From Pseudorhodobacter antarcticus (GTDB lineage: Bacteria; Pseudomonadota; Alphaproteobacteria; Rhodobacterales; Rhodobacteraceae): a stretch of 9,254 nucleotides of DNA. Where the stretch lies: positions 1-9,254 of the forward strand of contig CAMAWZ010000079.1 of the NCBI GenBank assembly GCA_945861995.1, read 5' to 3'. Both the position numbers and the translations under genes were made by a program. The notes beneath the pieces were generated by a model, which searched no databases, had not been told where the DNA came from, and saw nothing but the letters and a program-made list of their open reading frames with translations. Of this stretch, positions 1 through 7,309 are shown in pieces. Position 1 is the stretch's first letter. Each line of letters opens with the position of its first letter.

Positions 1-2647
1 TCAAAGGCCCAGTCAGGCGCAGGTTGCCCGCCGCTGATGTATCATAAAGTTCTGGGTCGCGCAGGCGCAGATCGTTCAATGCAATTGTCAGTTCCGCAGT
101 ATAGGGTGCATTTGGCGTGATGCTGCCCTCAAGATCAATACTTCCCCCCGTTGTTGCATTGGCCGACCCTGCAAGTGTCATCTGGCCGCCAGAAAGATCG
201 GCCTGTAGGTTCATCTTGCCCAGCGAGAACGGCAGACTTGGGTCGGCAAGCCGCCCGTTTTCCAAGGTTGCGCTGCCAGACAGGTTGCGCAACGCAGGCG
301 CGCCGCGCAGCACCAGATCAAAGCGCGCTGCCCCCGCGATACTGCGCGGCGCAATAAAGCGGTTGATCAGCCGCGCCTCCGCGGAGCCACTTAGGCGCAG
401 ATTGTTCCCTTGCCCCGCGCTGGCAAACCCTTTTGCCGCTGCCTTCAGGCCAGCGGGGCCTGTCAGGGTTACATCAACGTCACCGCCATCTCCTTGCGGG
501 GCCACTGTGCCAACCAGCGTCAATGCACCAGGCAATTCAGGCAAAACCAACCCCAAATTCGCCAAAGCCACGCGCACATTATAGTGGCCGGCCTGCGGTG
601 CAGGGGTGATATCCGCGCTCAGCGCCGCCGAGGTCAGGCGCGCGGCCAGCAATCTTGGGCTTAGGTTATTCAAGGCGATTTCCGCGCTTAGATCGGCGCT
701 TGCCGCAGCTACGCCTTGCAGCATCGGGATGGGCAGATCGATGTCTGATGTGCGCGCAGATATTCGGGCAAGTGCATCTTGCGGCGTGCCAGATAGGGAA
801 ATACCACCTGCCAAGGTGCCCCCAAAACCGCGCTGCGCCGCTGGCACATCCAGCAAAGCAAAATCACCATCCACCGCCACGCCCGTTGCTGCAATTCGGC
901 CAGAAAGATCTGCCATTACCCCGCGCGAACGCAAAGCAAAGGCGCGCAGGGCAATTCCAGTCTCGTCGCGCGTGGCCTGTATATCCACCCGCGCCGCGCC
1001 GCCAAAACTGCTATCGAGCGCAGGGATACCCAGTGCCAAATCAGTCGTGGTCAGCGCAATCGCGCCGTCAAAGGCCCTTGTCAACACAACAGCATTACCC
1101 TGATAGCTTAGCTTTGCCGCGCCTGCGATAGGGTGGCCAATCACATCCGAAAACCGTGCGATGTACTGCGCCTCGGCCTCGATTTTTCCGTCAAAGGTCA
1201 GGCCCTGCGCCAAATTGCCAAAACTACCCGTCAGCGCAACTTGGTAATCCTCGCCCGCAAGCGACAGCTGCGAAAGTGAGAGCACCCCGTTTTGCCATAC
1301 CATCTTGCCGCCGCCCCAAATCACGCTGCCCAGCGCCCGCGACAGGCTGGCGCGCGCAGGCACAACGCCTTCGGAAGAAAAAGCGATATCGCCGTCCCAT
1401 AGTGCATTTCCTGCGACATCGCGCAACGTGCCTTGGCCCGTGATCTGCGTTTGCGCAATGCGCAAATCTTCTTGCTGCCAACCTGCCAGATTTGCCGATA
1501 GCGTCCAAGTATCGCCTTTGGCCGCGTCAAAGCTGGCGCGCAGGTCTGCGCCTGCAATGCTGCCGGGCATATCCAGACCCAAAGGCAACACAATCGGCGC
1601 GCCGCTTGGGTCTTGAACTTGTGCCGATAGATCAAATTGGCTGGGTACACCATTTGCGGCAACAGACAATTGCCCCGTAATATCCAGCGCCTGCGCCGTG
1701 ATGCGCAGCGCGTCCATATCAAATCCGCCTGATGCAGCGGCTGTGCCACTGGCGCGCAAAGTGCTGTTGCTGCCGAAAAAGGCGCGATAATTGGGCGCCA
1801 ACAGCGGCGAGATGTCGCCCGATAAATCCACCTTAAAGCCGCTGCCGCTGCCCGCTGTTTGTGGGTCAAGGCTGGCCAGTTTCACGCTGCCGCCAAACCG
1901 CTGAACCCCGTCACTGGCCAGCGCAATCTGCGCCGCAAAGTCAGAAAGCGGCCCTTCCCCTTTGGCGGTAAACGCCAATGCGGGCGCGCCTTCAACGCCC
2001 ATAGTTTGGGCCAATATACCGCCCGCACCTTCGGCGATTTTGACATCCACCGCCAATTGCCGTGTGGCATTTGCAAAGCTGATCGCGACTTCGGCCTGAC
2101 CTTCGGGCGCGTTTTCATCCAGCCGTTCAATCTGCAGACTGCCCTGCCCTTCGCCGCCCGAAAGCTGCAACGCTGCGGTCACGCTGGCGGTAATTTCTTG
2201 GCCCAAAACAGACGCGCCCAGCCGCAACTTTTGCGCCGAAATCGCGCCAATACTGACGGATACAGGCAGTTCGGGCAAAGCAAACGGCGCGGCTTCGGCC
2301 ACCACATCGCTTTGGCTTTGTGGCAGTCGGGCAAGGTCGATCTCGGCGGCCGACAGCGTATTTACCGTAACCCTGCCCTGCAGCAAATCGCTGCGCGTCC
2401 AGTCCAATACAACGCCTTTCAGACTGATCCACACACCTAAATCATCGGCAATCGTCATTTCAGCAATTTTGGCCTGCGCGGAAAGCGCGCCTTCAAAACC
2501 AGTGATCACCACCTGCCTGCCTGCACCCGACAGGTTGTCCTCTAGCAGGGCAGTCAAATAATCGCGGTCATCCACCGCGCTCGTGGTCTGGGCCAGCGCC
2601 ACCAAAGGCAAACTTACCACGGCAAGGGAAAAAAGGAACCGCCGCAT
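1..2647 (-). CDS. tamB: Translocation and assembly module protein TamB, N-terminal 882 codons (runs off left edge)
   Basis: One uninterrupted minus-strand frame runs from an ATG at 2647-2645 to base 1, so the C-terminal part, including the conserved TamB/DUF490 region, lies outside the window. Residues 1-19 form a signal: MRR, a hydrophobic stretch, then ALA before Q20. The rest is low in Cys and rich in Gly, Ala, Asp and alternating hydrophobics, with repeated short strands such as LSLAGEDYQVALTG and NDLRLRDPELYDTSAAGNL. This is the pattern of AsmA-like/TamB beta-groove proteins. In the known family TamB is a long periplasm-spanning protein that works with TamA in outer-membrane protein assembly and is implicated in phospholipid transport to the outer membrane. 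The ATG shares one A with the tamA stop (TGATG) and has no strong ribosome site of its own, so translational coupling to tamA is inferred. The identity rests on linkage to tamA, length and repeat character. An AsmA-like relative is the only real alternative. Confidence 0.93.
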   Translation of the reverse strand, partial: MRRFLFSLAVVSLPLVALAQTTSAVDDRDYLTALLEDNLSGAGRQVVITGFEGALSAQAKIAEMTIADDLGVWISLKGVVLDWTRSDLLQGRVTVNTLSAAEIDLARLPQSQSDVVAEAAPFALPELPVSVSIGAISAQKLRLGASVLGQEITASVTAALQLSGGEGQGSLQIERLDENAPEGQAEVAISFANATRQLAVDVKIAEGAGGILAQTMGVEGAPALAFTAKGEGPLSDFAAQIALASDGVQRFGGSVKLASLDPQTAGSGSGFKVDLSGDISPLLAPNYRAFFGSNSTLRASGTAAASGGFDMDALRITAQALDITGQLSVAANGVPSQFDLSAQVQDPSGAPIVLPLGLDMPGSIAGADLRASFDAAKGDTWTLSANLAGWQQEDLRIAQTQITGQGTLRDVAGNALWDGDIAFSSEGVVPARASLSRALGSVIWGGGKMVWQNGVLSLSQLSLAGEDYQVALTGSFGNLAQGLTFDGKIEAEAQYIARFSDVIGHPIAGAAKLSYQGNAVVLTRAFDGAIALTTTDLALGIPALDSSFGGAARVDIQATRDETGIALRAFALRSRGVMADLSGRIAATGVAVDGDFALLDVPAAQRGFGGTLAGGISLSGTPQDALARISARTSDIDLPIPMLQGVAAASADLSAEIALNNLSPRLLAARLTSAALSADITPAPQAGHYNVRVALANLGLVLPELPGALTLVGTVAPQGDGGDVDVTLTGPAGLKAAAKGFASAGQGNNLRLSGSAEARLINRFIAPRSIAGAARFDLVLRGAPALRNLSGSATLENGRLADPSLPFSLGKMNLQADLSGGQMTLAGSANATTGGSIDLEGSITPNAPYTAELTIALNDLRLRDPELYDTSAAGNLRLTGPL

Positions 2648-4461
2648 CAAAAGGCCTGACCGATGCCGATGTAAACTTGCGCGCCGCCGCCCGTATCGCC
2701 CGCAACAGGCCCCGCCACATCCAGCCGCACAGGGCCAATGGCCGTCATATACCGCACTCCAACCCCAGCACCTGCGTGCCAATTATCTTTGGTTTCAAAG
2801 AACCCGCCCACGTCAATACGCCCTGCATCCAAAAACCCCACAAGGCCAATGGTGTCGCTGACCTTTTGCCGCGCCTCTAGGCTGCCGCCAAGATAATGCG
2901 TGCCCCCCGTCTCAAACGCCGCGCCACTATCGCCAGTCAGCGCAAACACGCCAAGCGATTTATAGGGCTGTCCGCGCACAGTAGAAGGCCCGCCCGAATA
3001 GAACAAATCTTCGCGCGGCGCGCCTGCAAGGCTGGAACCCGTAATCATCCCAAGCTGCACACGCGCTGCCAAAATCAAACTATCCGATGGGGTCACGCCC
3101 AAATAACCGCGCGCGTCGATTTCATTGCGCACCCCGCTTTCCGTGCCGCCAAAGCCGACGTAAGGTTTCATATCCGCAGTGATATAGACCCCATCTGAGG
3201 CACTTTTCTTTATGTTACGCGTATCCCAAGCAAGTCCAAGCGGAAAGGACAGGCTTTTATAAATCGTCGTCCCCGAAGGATCGACTGCGCGCGACAGTTG
3301 ATAGGCCGCGCCGCCCGTTCCTGTCAGCGTATTAGAAAAATACTGCGTCAGCTTGGCGTTCGAGTTGGTGGCGTCCAGCGTTGTGCGACCATCCTGTTCG
3401 CGGTCAAACTGCACCCCCAGCGCGAATGTGGTGTCTGGCGTAAATGTCGCTGGGCGCTCGTATGTGGCCGAAAGCGAGTAATCTAGCCCGCCACTATCCA
3501 CCCCAATTCCCGTGGCATAGGCCGAAAGCGTCAGCCGCTCGGCGCCGCCAAACAAATTGCGATGCGCCCCCACCACGCCCAATGTCAGCCCATCCAGCGA
3601 GGCGACATCGGCAGAAACAGCAAGGCGGCGCAGGCGTTCTTCTACCAATATTGCCGTGATCGGAAGGTTACCATCCGCGTCCAGTGCTGTGCCCTCTTGG
3701 ATTGTGACCGAACGAAAAGCACCTGTGCGGCGCAACCTCTGCGCGACCATGTCCAATTCTTCGGGTTCGAACTGCTCGCCTGTGGGCAAGCCCGCGATCG
3801 CTATAACGCGGTCTTGCCGCATGCTCCTTTCGCCGCGCACCGCCAAATTGCCAAAGCTAAGCCTGGGGCCCCTTTGCAAAGCGATGTCAACATCGACCTT
3901 CTGGGTATTGTGATCGGCAAGTAGGGTGCTACGCAAAACTTTCGTCATCGCAAAACCGCGTTTGCGCCATTCGTCTATACCTGCGGCGGTTGAATCAACA
4001 ATAACGCCGCTCGCGGCAACTTCGCCGCGCGCAAACCCGTCGACTGGGCTAGCATTGCCAGGTAAGGGGGAAATCTTAATGTGGCCAAAAACAAATTCTG
4101 GGCCCGAAGTCACCGAAACTTCAACTTTTGCAATGTTTTCGGGGGTATCAAGCAGTTCAATATCGCCAGCCTCGCGGCCATCGACCAGAACCGTGATTTC
4201 TGCACCAAAATATCCGCGCGCATACAGCGTATCCAGCAACACCGCATATTCGGCGCGCGCCTTAGACATGATATCTTGTGCAGGTTGTTTACTGCCACGG
4301 CGAAATGGCATCAAAAGCGAGGCATCTTGCAACGCAGCAACCAGCGCCTTGTCATCGCTGTGCACTTTGAATGTAACACCGTCCAGCGCAAAGCTGGGCG
4401 CACTGGGCGCTATCAGCGCCGCTGCCAAAACGATATACCGCCAGTTTGAACAACCAGTCAT
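2647..4461 (-). CDS. tamA: Outer-membrane Omp85-family protein TamA
   Basis: This is a complete protein of 604 residues, close to the E. coli TamA length. Residues 1-25 look like a signal peptide (hydrophobic stretch ending SFA before LDG). Three POTRA-like repeats follow at about 27-110, 111-198 and 199-275. Signs include GPEFVFGHIKI at 120-130, GPRLSFGNLAVRG at 198-210 and the tail RLRRTGAFRSV at 242-252. A 16-strand-type beta barrel fills about 278-604, with the Omp85 loop-6 motif VRG at 495-497 and a terminal Phe after alternating hydrophobic residues, the usual outer-membrane-protein C-terminal signal. TamA is the outer-membrane partner of TamB, which is encoded immediately downstream. 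The start is supported by AGAGG about six bases before the ATG. The motif here reads VRGQ rather than the commoner VRGF/Y, within family variation. BamA is unlikely because there are only three POTRA repeats and tamB follows. Confidence 0.95.
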   Translation of the reverse strand: MTGCSNWRYIVLAAALIAPSAPSFALDGVTFKVHSDDKALVAALQDASLLMPFRRGSKQPAQDIMSKARAEYAVLLDTLYARGYFGAEITVLVDGREAGDIELLDTPENIAKVEVSVTSGPEFVFGHIKISPLPGNASPVDGFARGEVAASGVIVDSTAAGIDEWRKRGFAMTKVLRSTLLADHNTQKVDVDIALQRGPRLSFGNLAVRGERSMRQDRVIAIAGLPTGEQFEPEELDMVAQRLRRTGAFRSVTIQEGTALDADGNLPITAILVEERLRRLAVSADVASLDGLTLGVVGAHRNLFGGAERLTLSAYATGIGVDSGGLDYSLSATYERPATFTPDTTFALGVQFDREQDGRTTLDATNSNAKLTQYFSNTLTGTGGAAYQLSRAVDPSGTTIYKSLSFPLGLAWDTRNIKKSASDGVYITADMKPYVGFGGTESGVRNEIDARGYLGVTPSDSLILAARVQLGMITGSSLAGAPREDLFYSGGPSTVRGQPYKSLGVFALTGDSGAAFETGGTHYLGGSLEARQKVSDTIGLVGFLDAGRIDVGGFFETKDNWHAGAGVGVRYMTAIGPVRLDVAGPVAGDTGGGAQVYIGIGQAF

Positions 4462-4479
4462 TTATGCCTCTGCCCGAGT

Positions 4480-4501
4480 TATCCACAGTATGCCGTGGAT
4501 A
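4480..4501. repeat. Perfect 7-8-7 inverted repeat, candidate operator overlapping the tamA promoter
   Basis: Arm TATCCAC at 4480-4486 and arm GTGGATA at 4495-4501 are exact reverse complements separated by eight bases. The size, symmetry and position over the proposed tamA -10 fit a dimeric repressor site or a regulator shared by both divergent genes. The left arm extends into TTATCCACA (4479-4487), which fits the E. coli DnaA-box consensus TTATNCACA. Which protein, if any, binds is unknown. Confidence 0.4.
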
Positions 4502-4515
4502 TGTGCCAGATGCAA
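4487..4515 (-). promoter_or_regulatory. Candidate tamA promoter (-35 TTGCAT, 17-base spacer, -10 CATACT)
   Basis: On the minus strand the -35 is at 4515-4510 and the -10 at 4492-4487. The -35 matches the sigma-70 consensus in its first three bases and the -10 matches at four of six. Spacing is ideal, and the distance to the tamA ATG gives a short but workable leader. The -10 falls inside the loop of the inverted repeat at 4480-4501. This is a read by eye; no start site is known. Confidence 0.35.
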
Positions 4516-4585
4516 CCAAACTCAGCCCCGCGCTTGACCATTGGCGCAAAAGCGGAAAAGTTAGCGCCATACACAGGAGAAGATC

Positions 4586-5629
4586 ATGCCCTTTATCCCA
4601 CCCCCCTACCGCGCCGCCGACAGCAGGTATGACCGCATGGTCTACAATCGCTGCGGCAAGTCGGGGCTAAAACTGCCAGCGGTCAGCCTTGGGCTGTGGC
4701 ACAACTTTGGCGATGATACGCCCCACAGCATCAAACAGGACATGTGCCGCACCGCATTCGATTTGGGCATCACCCATTTTGACTTGGCCAATAATTATGG
4801 CCCCCCCGCTGGCAGCGCGGAAACCGCCTTTGGCCGTATTATGGCCGAAGATTTCGCCCCCTACCGCGACGAGATGATCATCTCGTCCAAGGCTGGCTAT
4901 GATATGTGGCAAGGCCCTTATGGCGAATGGGGGTCGCGCAAATATCTGATCGCGTCTTGCGACCAATCGCTGAAACGCATTGGGCTGGACTATGTAGATA
5001 TCTTCTATTCCCACCGCCTAGACCCAGACACGCCTTTGGAAGAAACCATGGGCGCGCTGGATTACATCGTGCGGTCTGGCCGCGCGCTGTATGTGGGGAT
5101 TTCGTCCCATAACGCCGCCCGCACCCGCGAGGCTGCGGCGATTTTGAAAGACCTTGGTACGCCCTGCGTGATCCATCAGCCCAGCTATAACATCCTTAAT
5201 CGTTGGGTTGAAACCGATGGGCTAAAGGACACGCTGCGCGAACTTGGCATTGGCTCTATCGCCTTTACCCCGCTGGCGCAGGGGATTTTATCGACGAAAT
5301 ATCTAAATGGCGTTCCAGCAGGCTCGCGCGCATCGCAAGGCAAATCGCTAGACCCCGCCGTGATCACGCCGCAGGCACTGGCCTCGGTGCGCGCGCTGAA
5401 TGATATGGCGGCAGCGCGGGGCCAAACGCTGGCGCAAATGGCGATTGCGTGGGTGCTGCGCCGTGGTGGCATCACCTCGGCGCTGATCGGCGCATCCAAG
5501 CTCGAGCAGATTATCGACTGCGTGGGCGCGATCGATAATCTTGACTTCACGGATGCGGAATTGGCGCAGATTGACAAGATTTCCGAAGAAAAAGACATCA
5601 ACCTATGGGCCAAATTTTCGGCCGACTAG
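4586..5629 (+). CDS. gpr: Aldo/keto reductase of the YghZ/Gpr (L-glyceraldehyde 3-phosphate reductase) type
   Basis: This is a complete NADPH-type aldo/keto reductase of 347 residues, expected to be cytoplasmic. The family tetrad is visible as Asp66 and Tyr71 in FDLANNYGPP, Lys102 in SSKAGYDMW, and His143 in FYSHRLD. Long stretches recall E. coli YghZ (Gpr, AKR14), including YRDEMIISSKAGYDMW, QSLKRIGLDYVDIFYSHR, HQPSYNILNRWV and IAFTPLAQGIL. The C-terminal cofactor-binding segment LIGASKLEQI is also present. YghZ reduces L-glyceraldehyde 3-phosphate and methylglyoxal and belongs to the Kv-beta-like branch. The exact substrate here is inferred from that resemblance. The ATG at 4586 is chosen over an in-frame ATG at 4637 because AGGAG sits six bases upstream. 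The gene stands alone, diverging from tamA and converging on the esterase gene, whose stop codon overlaps its own. Confidence 0.93.
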   Translation: MPFIPPPYRAADSRYDRMVYNRCGKSGLKLPAVSLGLWHNFGDDTPHSIKQDMCRTAFDLGITHFDLANNYGPPAGSAETAFGRIMAEDFAPYRDEMIISSKAGYDMWQGPYGEWGSRKYLIASCDQSLKRIGLDYVDIFYSHRLDPDTPLEETMGALDYIVRSGRALYVGISSHNAARTREAAAILKDLGTPCVIHQPSYNILNRWVETDGLKDTLRELGIGSIAFTPLAQGILSTKYLNGVPAGSRASQGKSLDPAVITPQALASVRALNDMAAARGQTLAQMAIAWVLRRGGITSALIGASKLEQIIDCVGAIDNLDFTDAELAQIDKISEEKDINLWAKFSAD

Positions 5630-6264
5630 CCCAATATAGCGCTGACTTTGGCCGCCACAGCGGCGGCCAAAGCCCCATGTGCGGGGGCATCGAAATGCAC
5701 CCCGTCCACAGGGCTGACCGCAATATGCAGACCCGCGTCCAGAAAATGTACATCCCGCGCGGCGGCCAGATCGCCATACAGCGCGGCCAATTGGGACGAA
5801 CGCGCCGCACCGCCAAAGAATTCATAACGGATTGGCCCCTGTTCCAGCACAGGCGGCGGGGCAATGACCAAAATCTGAAACCCGCCGTGCCGTTCTTGCA
5901 TAATGCGGTGCTGAGCAATGTCCAAAAGGCTGGACATGCCGCCCTGCACTTGGGCGGGCACTGCGGTAAAGCGCGCCTTTACATCATTGGTGCCCAGCAT
6001 GATCACCAACAGATCAATCGGCCCGTGGCTTTCCAGCGCTATCTTTAGCCCCGTCTGCCCGTTCATATGCGCGCCCATGATCGGGTCATCAAACATCGTC
6101 GTGCGCCCCGGCAGGCCCTCTTCCACCAAATCAACCCCAGCATGCGCCGCCATAAGGCGCGGCCAGCGCGTGGCCGGATCGAACCGTTCCGCTTTTCCCA
6201 AATCGACGATTGGCGGCGTGCCATAGGTGTTGCTATCGCCAAAACACAAAACCAGCGCCATCAT
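5626..6264 (-). CDS. SGNH-family esterase / arylesterase-acyltransferase
   Basis: This is a complete hydrolase of 212 residues with no signal peptide, so probably cytoplasmic. The SGNH blocks are present in order: FGDSN at 8-12 with nucleophile Ser11, the oxyanion Gly in GLPGRTT at 50-56, GTND at 91-94 with Asn93, and DGVHF at 187-191 giving catalytic Asp187 and His190. The combination of CFGDSNTYG, EEGLPGRTTMFDDP and MLGTNDVKARF closely resembles the Mycobacterium smegmatis acyltransferase MsAcT and agrobacterial arylesterases. The family hydrolyses short-chain esters, and some members favour acyl transfer. The natural substrate is unknown. Two adjacent ATGs (6264 and 6261) are possible starts. 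AAGGGG just upstream suits the second slightly better by spacing. The gene converges on the aldo/keto reductase gene and diverges from the thioredoxin gene. Confidence 0.9.
   Translation of the reverse strand: MMALVLCFGDSNTYGTPPIVDLGKAERFDPATRWPRLMAAHAGVDLVEEGLPGRTTMFDDPIMGAHMNGQTGLKIALESHGPIDLLVIMLGTNDVKARFTAVPAQVQGGMSSLLDIAQHRIMQERHGGFQILVIAPPPVLEQGPIRYEFFGGAARSSQLAALYGDLAAARDVHFLDAGLHIAVSPVDGVHFDAPAHGALAAAVAAKVSAILG
5646..5672. repeat. Perfect 11-bp hairpin at the convergent gene end, possible terminator without a T-run
   Basis: Arm CTTTGGCCGCC at 5646-5656 and arm GGCGGCCAAAG at 5662-5672 are exact reverse complements with a five-base loop. It starts 17 bases past the aldo/keto reductase stop and also lies inside the last codons of the opposing esterase gene. 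It could halt transcripts from the left or protect a 3' end. Neither strand has a T-run after the stem, so a canonical intrinsic terminator is not shown. GC-rich Ala codons in the esterase could also produce such a stem by chance. Confidence 0.4.
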
Positions 6265-6366
6265 TCGCCCCTTTTCATATTCGAAAAATTATATACGTGT
6301 TGCCTCTTCAATTTGCAGCCTAACGCGCGCATATAAGGGCTAGCAACCCTTTCCAGCGAGAGACCC
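6265..6366. promoter_or_regulatory. Divergent control region between the esterase and thioredoxin genes
   Basis: This 102-base, locally AT-rich gap lies between two outward-reading genes. On the minus strand a perfect TATAAT sits at 6293-6288, 24 bases before the esterase ATG. No good -35 lies at 16-18 bases; TTGAAG at 6311-6306 is too close. On the plus strand TATAAG at 6332-6337 is a possible -10 for the thioredoxin unit, again with a poor -35. A small stem, AAGGG 6335-6339 with CCCTT 6347-6351, lies just after it. GAGAG near 6358-6362 is the likely thioredoxin ribosome site. Confidence 0.5.
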
Positions 6367-7281
6367 ATGTTCGGCACCCCCACTCTTGGCGCAGCCAAAC
6401 CCGCCAGTACCCTAGTGAAAGATACCAATGAGGCCAGCTTTATGGCCGATGTCATTGACGCGTCGATGCACGTGCCGGTGATTGTGGATTTCTGGGCACC
6501 ATGGTGCGGGCCGTGCAAAACGCTTGGCCCCGCCCTAGAGGCCGCTGTCGAAGGTGCCAAAGGCCGCGTCAAAATGGTCAAAATCAATGTCGATGAAAAT
6601 CAGGGCATTGCGGGGCAACTGCGCATTCAGTCCATCCCCACGGTTTATGCCTTTTTCCAAGGCAAGCCCGTGGATGGTTTTCAAGGCGCGATCCCGGGGT
6701 CCGAGATTGCGCGTTTCATGGAAAAACTGGTGGCGATGTCGCCCGAACCTGATGGCGGGCTGGCCGATGCCATAGCTGCTGCCGATGCGATGCTGGCCGA
6801 AGGCGCGGTGCTGGACGCGATTGAAACCTTTGCTGCGATTTTGGAAGAAGACCCTGAAAACGCGCTGGCCTATGCAGGGCTGATCCGCGCGCATTTGATG
6901 ACCGAAGATTTGGACAAAGCCGAAGCACTGCTGAACGCAGCACCCGCGGCCCTTGCCTCGGCCAAAGAATTGGCCCCCCTGCGCGCGCAAATCGATTTGG
7001 CCCGTGCCGCTGCCAGCGCGGGCCCAGAGGATGATTTGCGCCGCGCTTTGGCCGCAGATCCTGCCAACCGTCAGGCCTATATTGACCTTGCCTTGGCGCA
7101 GCACGCGGGCGGAAAATCTGAAGATGCCATCAGCACCCTTCTTGATTTGTTCAAACTTGACCGCGAGTGGAACGATGGCGCAGCCCGCGCACAACTGTTC
7201 CAGATATTCGAGGCGTTGCCCCCCCAAGACCCTATTGTTTTGGCCGGACGGCGCAGATTGTCGTCAATGATATTTGCCTGA
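6367..7281 (+). CDS. cnoX: CnoX-type co-chaperone: thioredoxin domain plus TPR-like domain
   Basis: This protein of 304 residues has an N-terminal thioredoxin fold (about 15-122) with the active site WCGPC at 46-50 and the cis-Pro loop SIPTV at 89-93. An Ala- and Leu-rich helical region (about 131-300) carries tetratricopeptide-like repeats such as AIETFAAILEEDPENALAYAGLIRAHL and DDLRRALAADPANRQAYIDLALA. GKPVDGFQGA after the cis-Pro loop is typical of YbbN/CnoX proteins. Known members protect unfolded proteins and hand them to GroEL or DnaK. E. coli CnoX lacks the CXXC pair, whereas the Caulobacter protein keeps it and is redox-active. The intact CGPC here points to the Caulobacter-like kind. 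It is probably cytoplasmic, with no signal peptide. It leads a unit with the LON-domain gene 27 bases downstream and the Trm112-like gene. It is often annotated simply as thioredoxin. Confidence 0.9.
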   Translation: MFGTPTLGAAKPASTLVKDTNEASFMADVIDASMHVPVIVDFWAPWCGPCKTLGPALEAAVEGAKGRVKMVKINVDENQGIAGQLRIQSIPTVYAFFQGKPVDGFQGAIPGSEIARFMEKLVAMSPEPDGGLADAIAAADAMLAEGAVLDAIETFAAILEEDPENALAYAGLIRAHLMTEDLDKAEALLNAAPAALASAKELAPLRAQIDLARAAASAGPEDDLRRALAADPANRQAYIDLALAQHAGGKSEDAISTLLDLFKLDREWNDGAARAQLFQIFEALPPQDPIVLAGRRRLSSMIFA

Positions 7282-7287
7282 TCGCTT

Positions 7288-7309
7288 TGGCGCACTAGAT
7301 CATGCGCCA
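7288..7309. repeat. Perfect 7-8-7 inverted repeat ending on the LON-domain start codon
   Basis: Arm TGGCGCA at 7288-7294 and arm TGCGCCA at 7303-7309 are exact reverse complements separated by eight bases; the last base is the A of the ATG at 7309. It fills most of the 27-base gap, in which no Shine-Dalgarno sequence is visible. As RNA it could fold against the start codon and limit translation. As DNA it could be an operator. Neither role is shown. Confidence 0.35.

Larger units (their letters stand above)
4462..4585. promoter_or_regulatory. Divergent control region between tamA and the aldo/keto reductase gene
   Basis: This 124-base gap separates two outward-reading genes and must carry start signals for both. 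For tamA, TTGCAT (4515-4510, minus) and CATACT (4492-4487, minus) are spaced by 17 bases. That would start transcription near 4480 and leave a leader of about 19 bases. For the plus-strand gene the best -35-like hexamer is TTGACC at 4534-4539, but no convincing -10 follows at the usual spacing. AGGAG at 4575-4579 is its ribosome site. An inverted repeat and a DnaA-box sequence are listed separately. Confidence 0.6.

Noticed and set aside
117..1131. Several plus-strand open frames of 84-165 codons opposite tamB
   Set aside because: The minus-strand tamB frame is continuous through the whole region with beta-strand-like protein character. The plus-strand products are Arg/Pro/Ser-rich shadows without motifs.
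4438..4461. TGCS at TamA residues 2-5 as a lipoprotein signal
   Set aside because: The Cys lies before the hydrophobic stretch rather than after it, so it cannot be a lipobox. A normal signal peptide ending SFA is the better reading.
4479..4487. DnaA box as a sign of a replication origin
   Set aside because: Only one box is present, with no AT-rich unwinding region and no origin-linked genes nearby. It is kept as a possible regulatory site.
6535..7227. Long open frame of 230 codons on the minus strand, opposite the thioredoxin-TPR gene
   Set aside because: It is a shadow of a well-supported gene in a GC-rich sequence. The translation has no recognisable motif and an unnatural Cys/Gln/Arg/Gly-rich composition.
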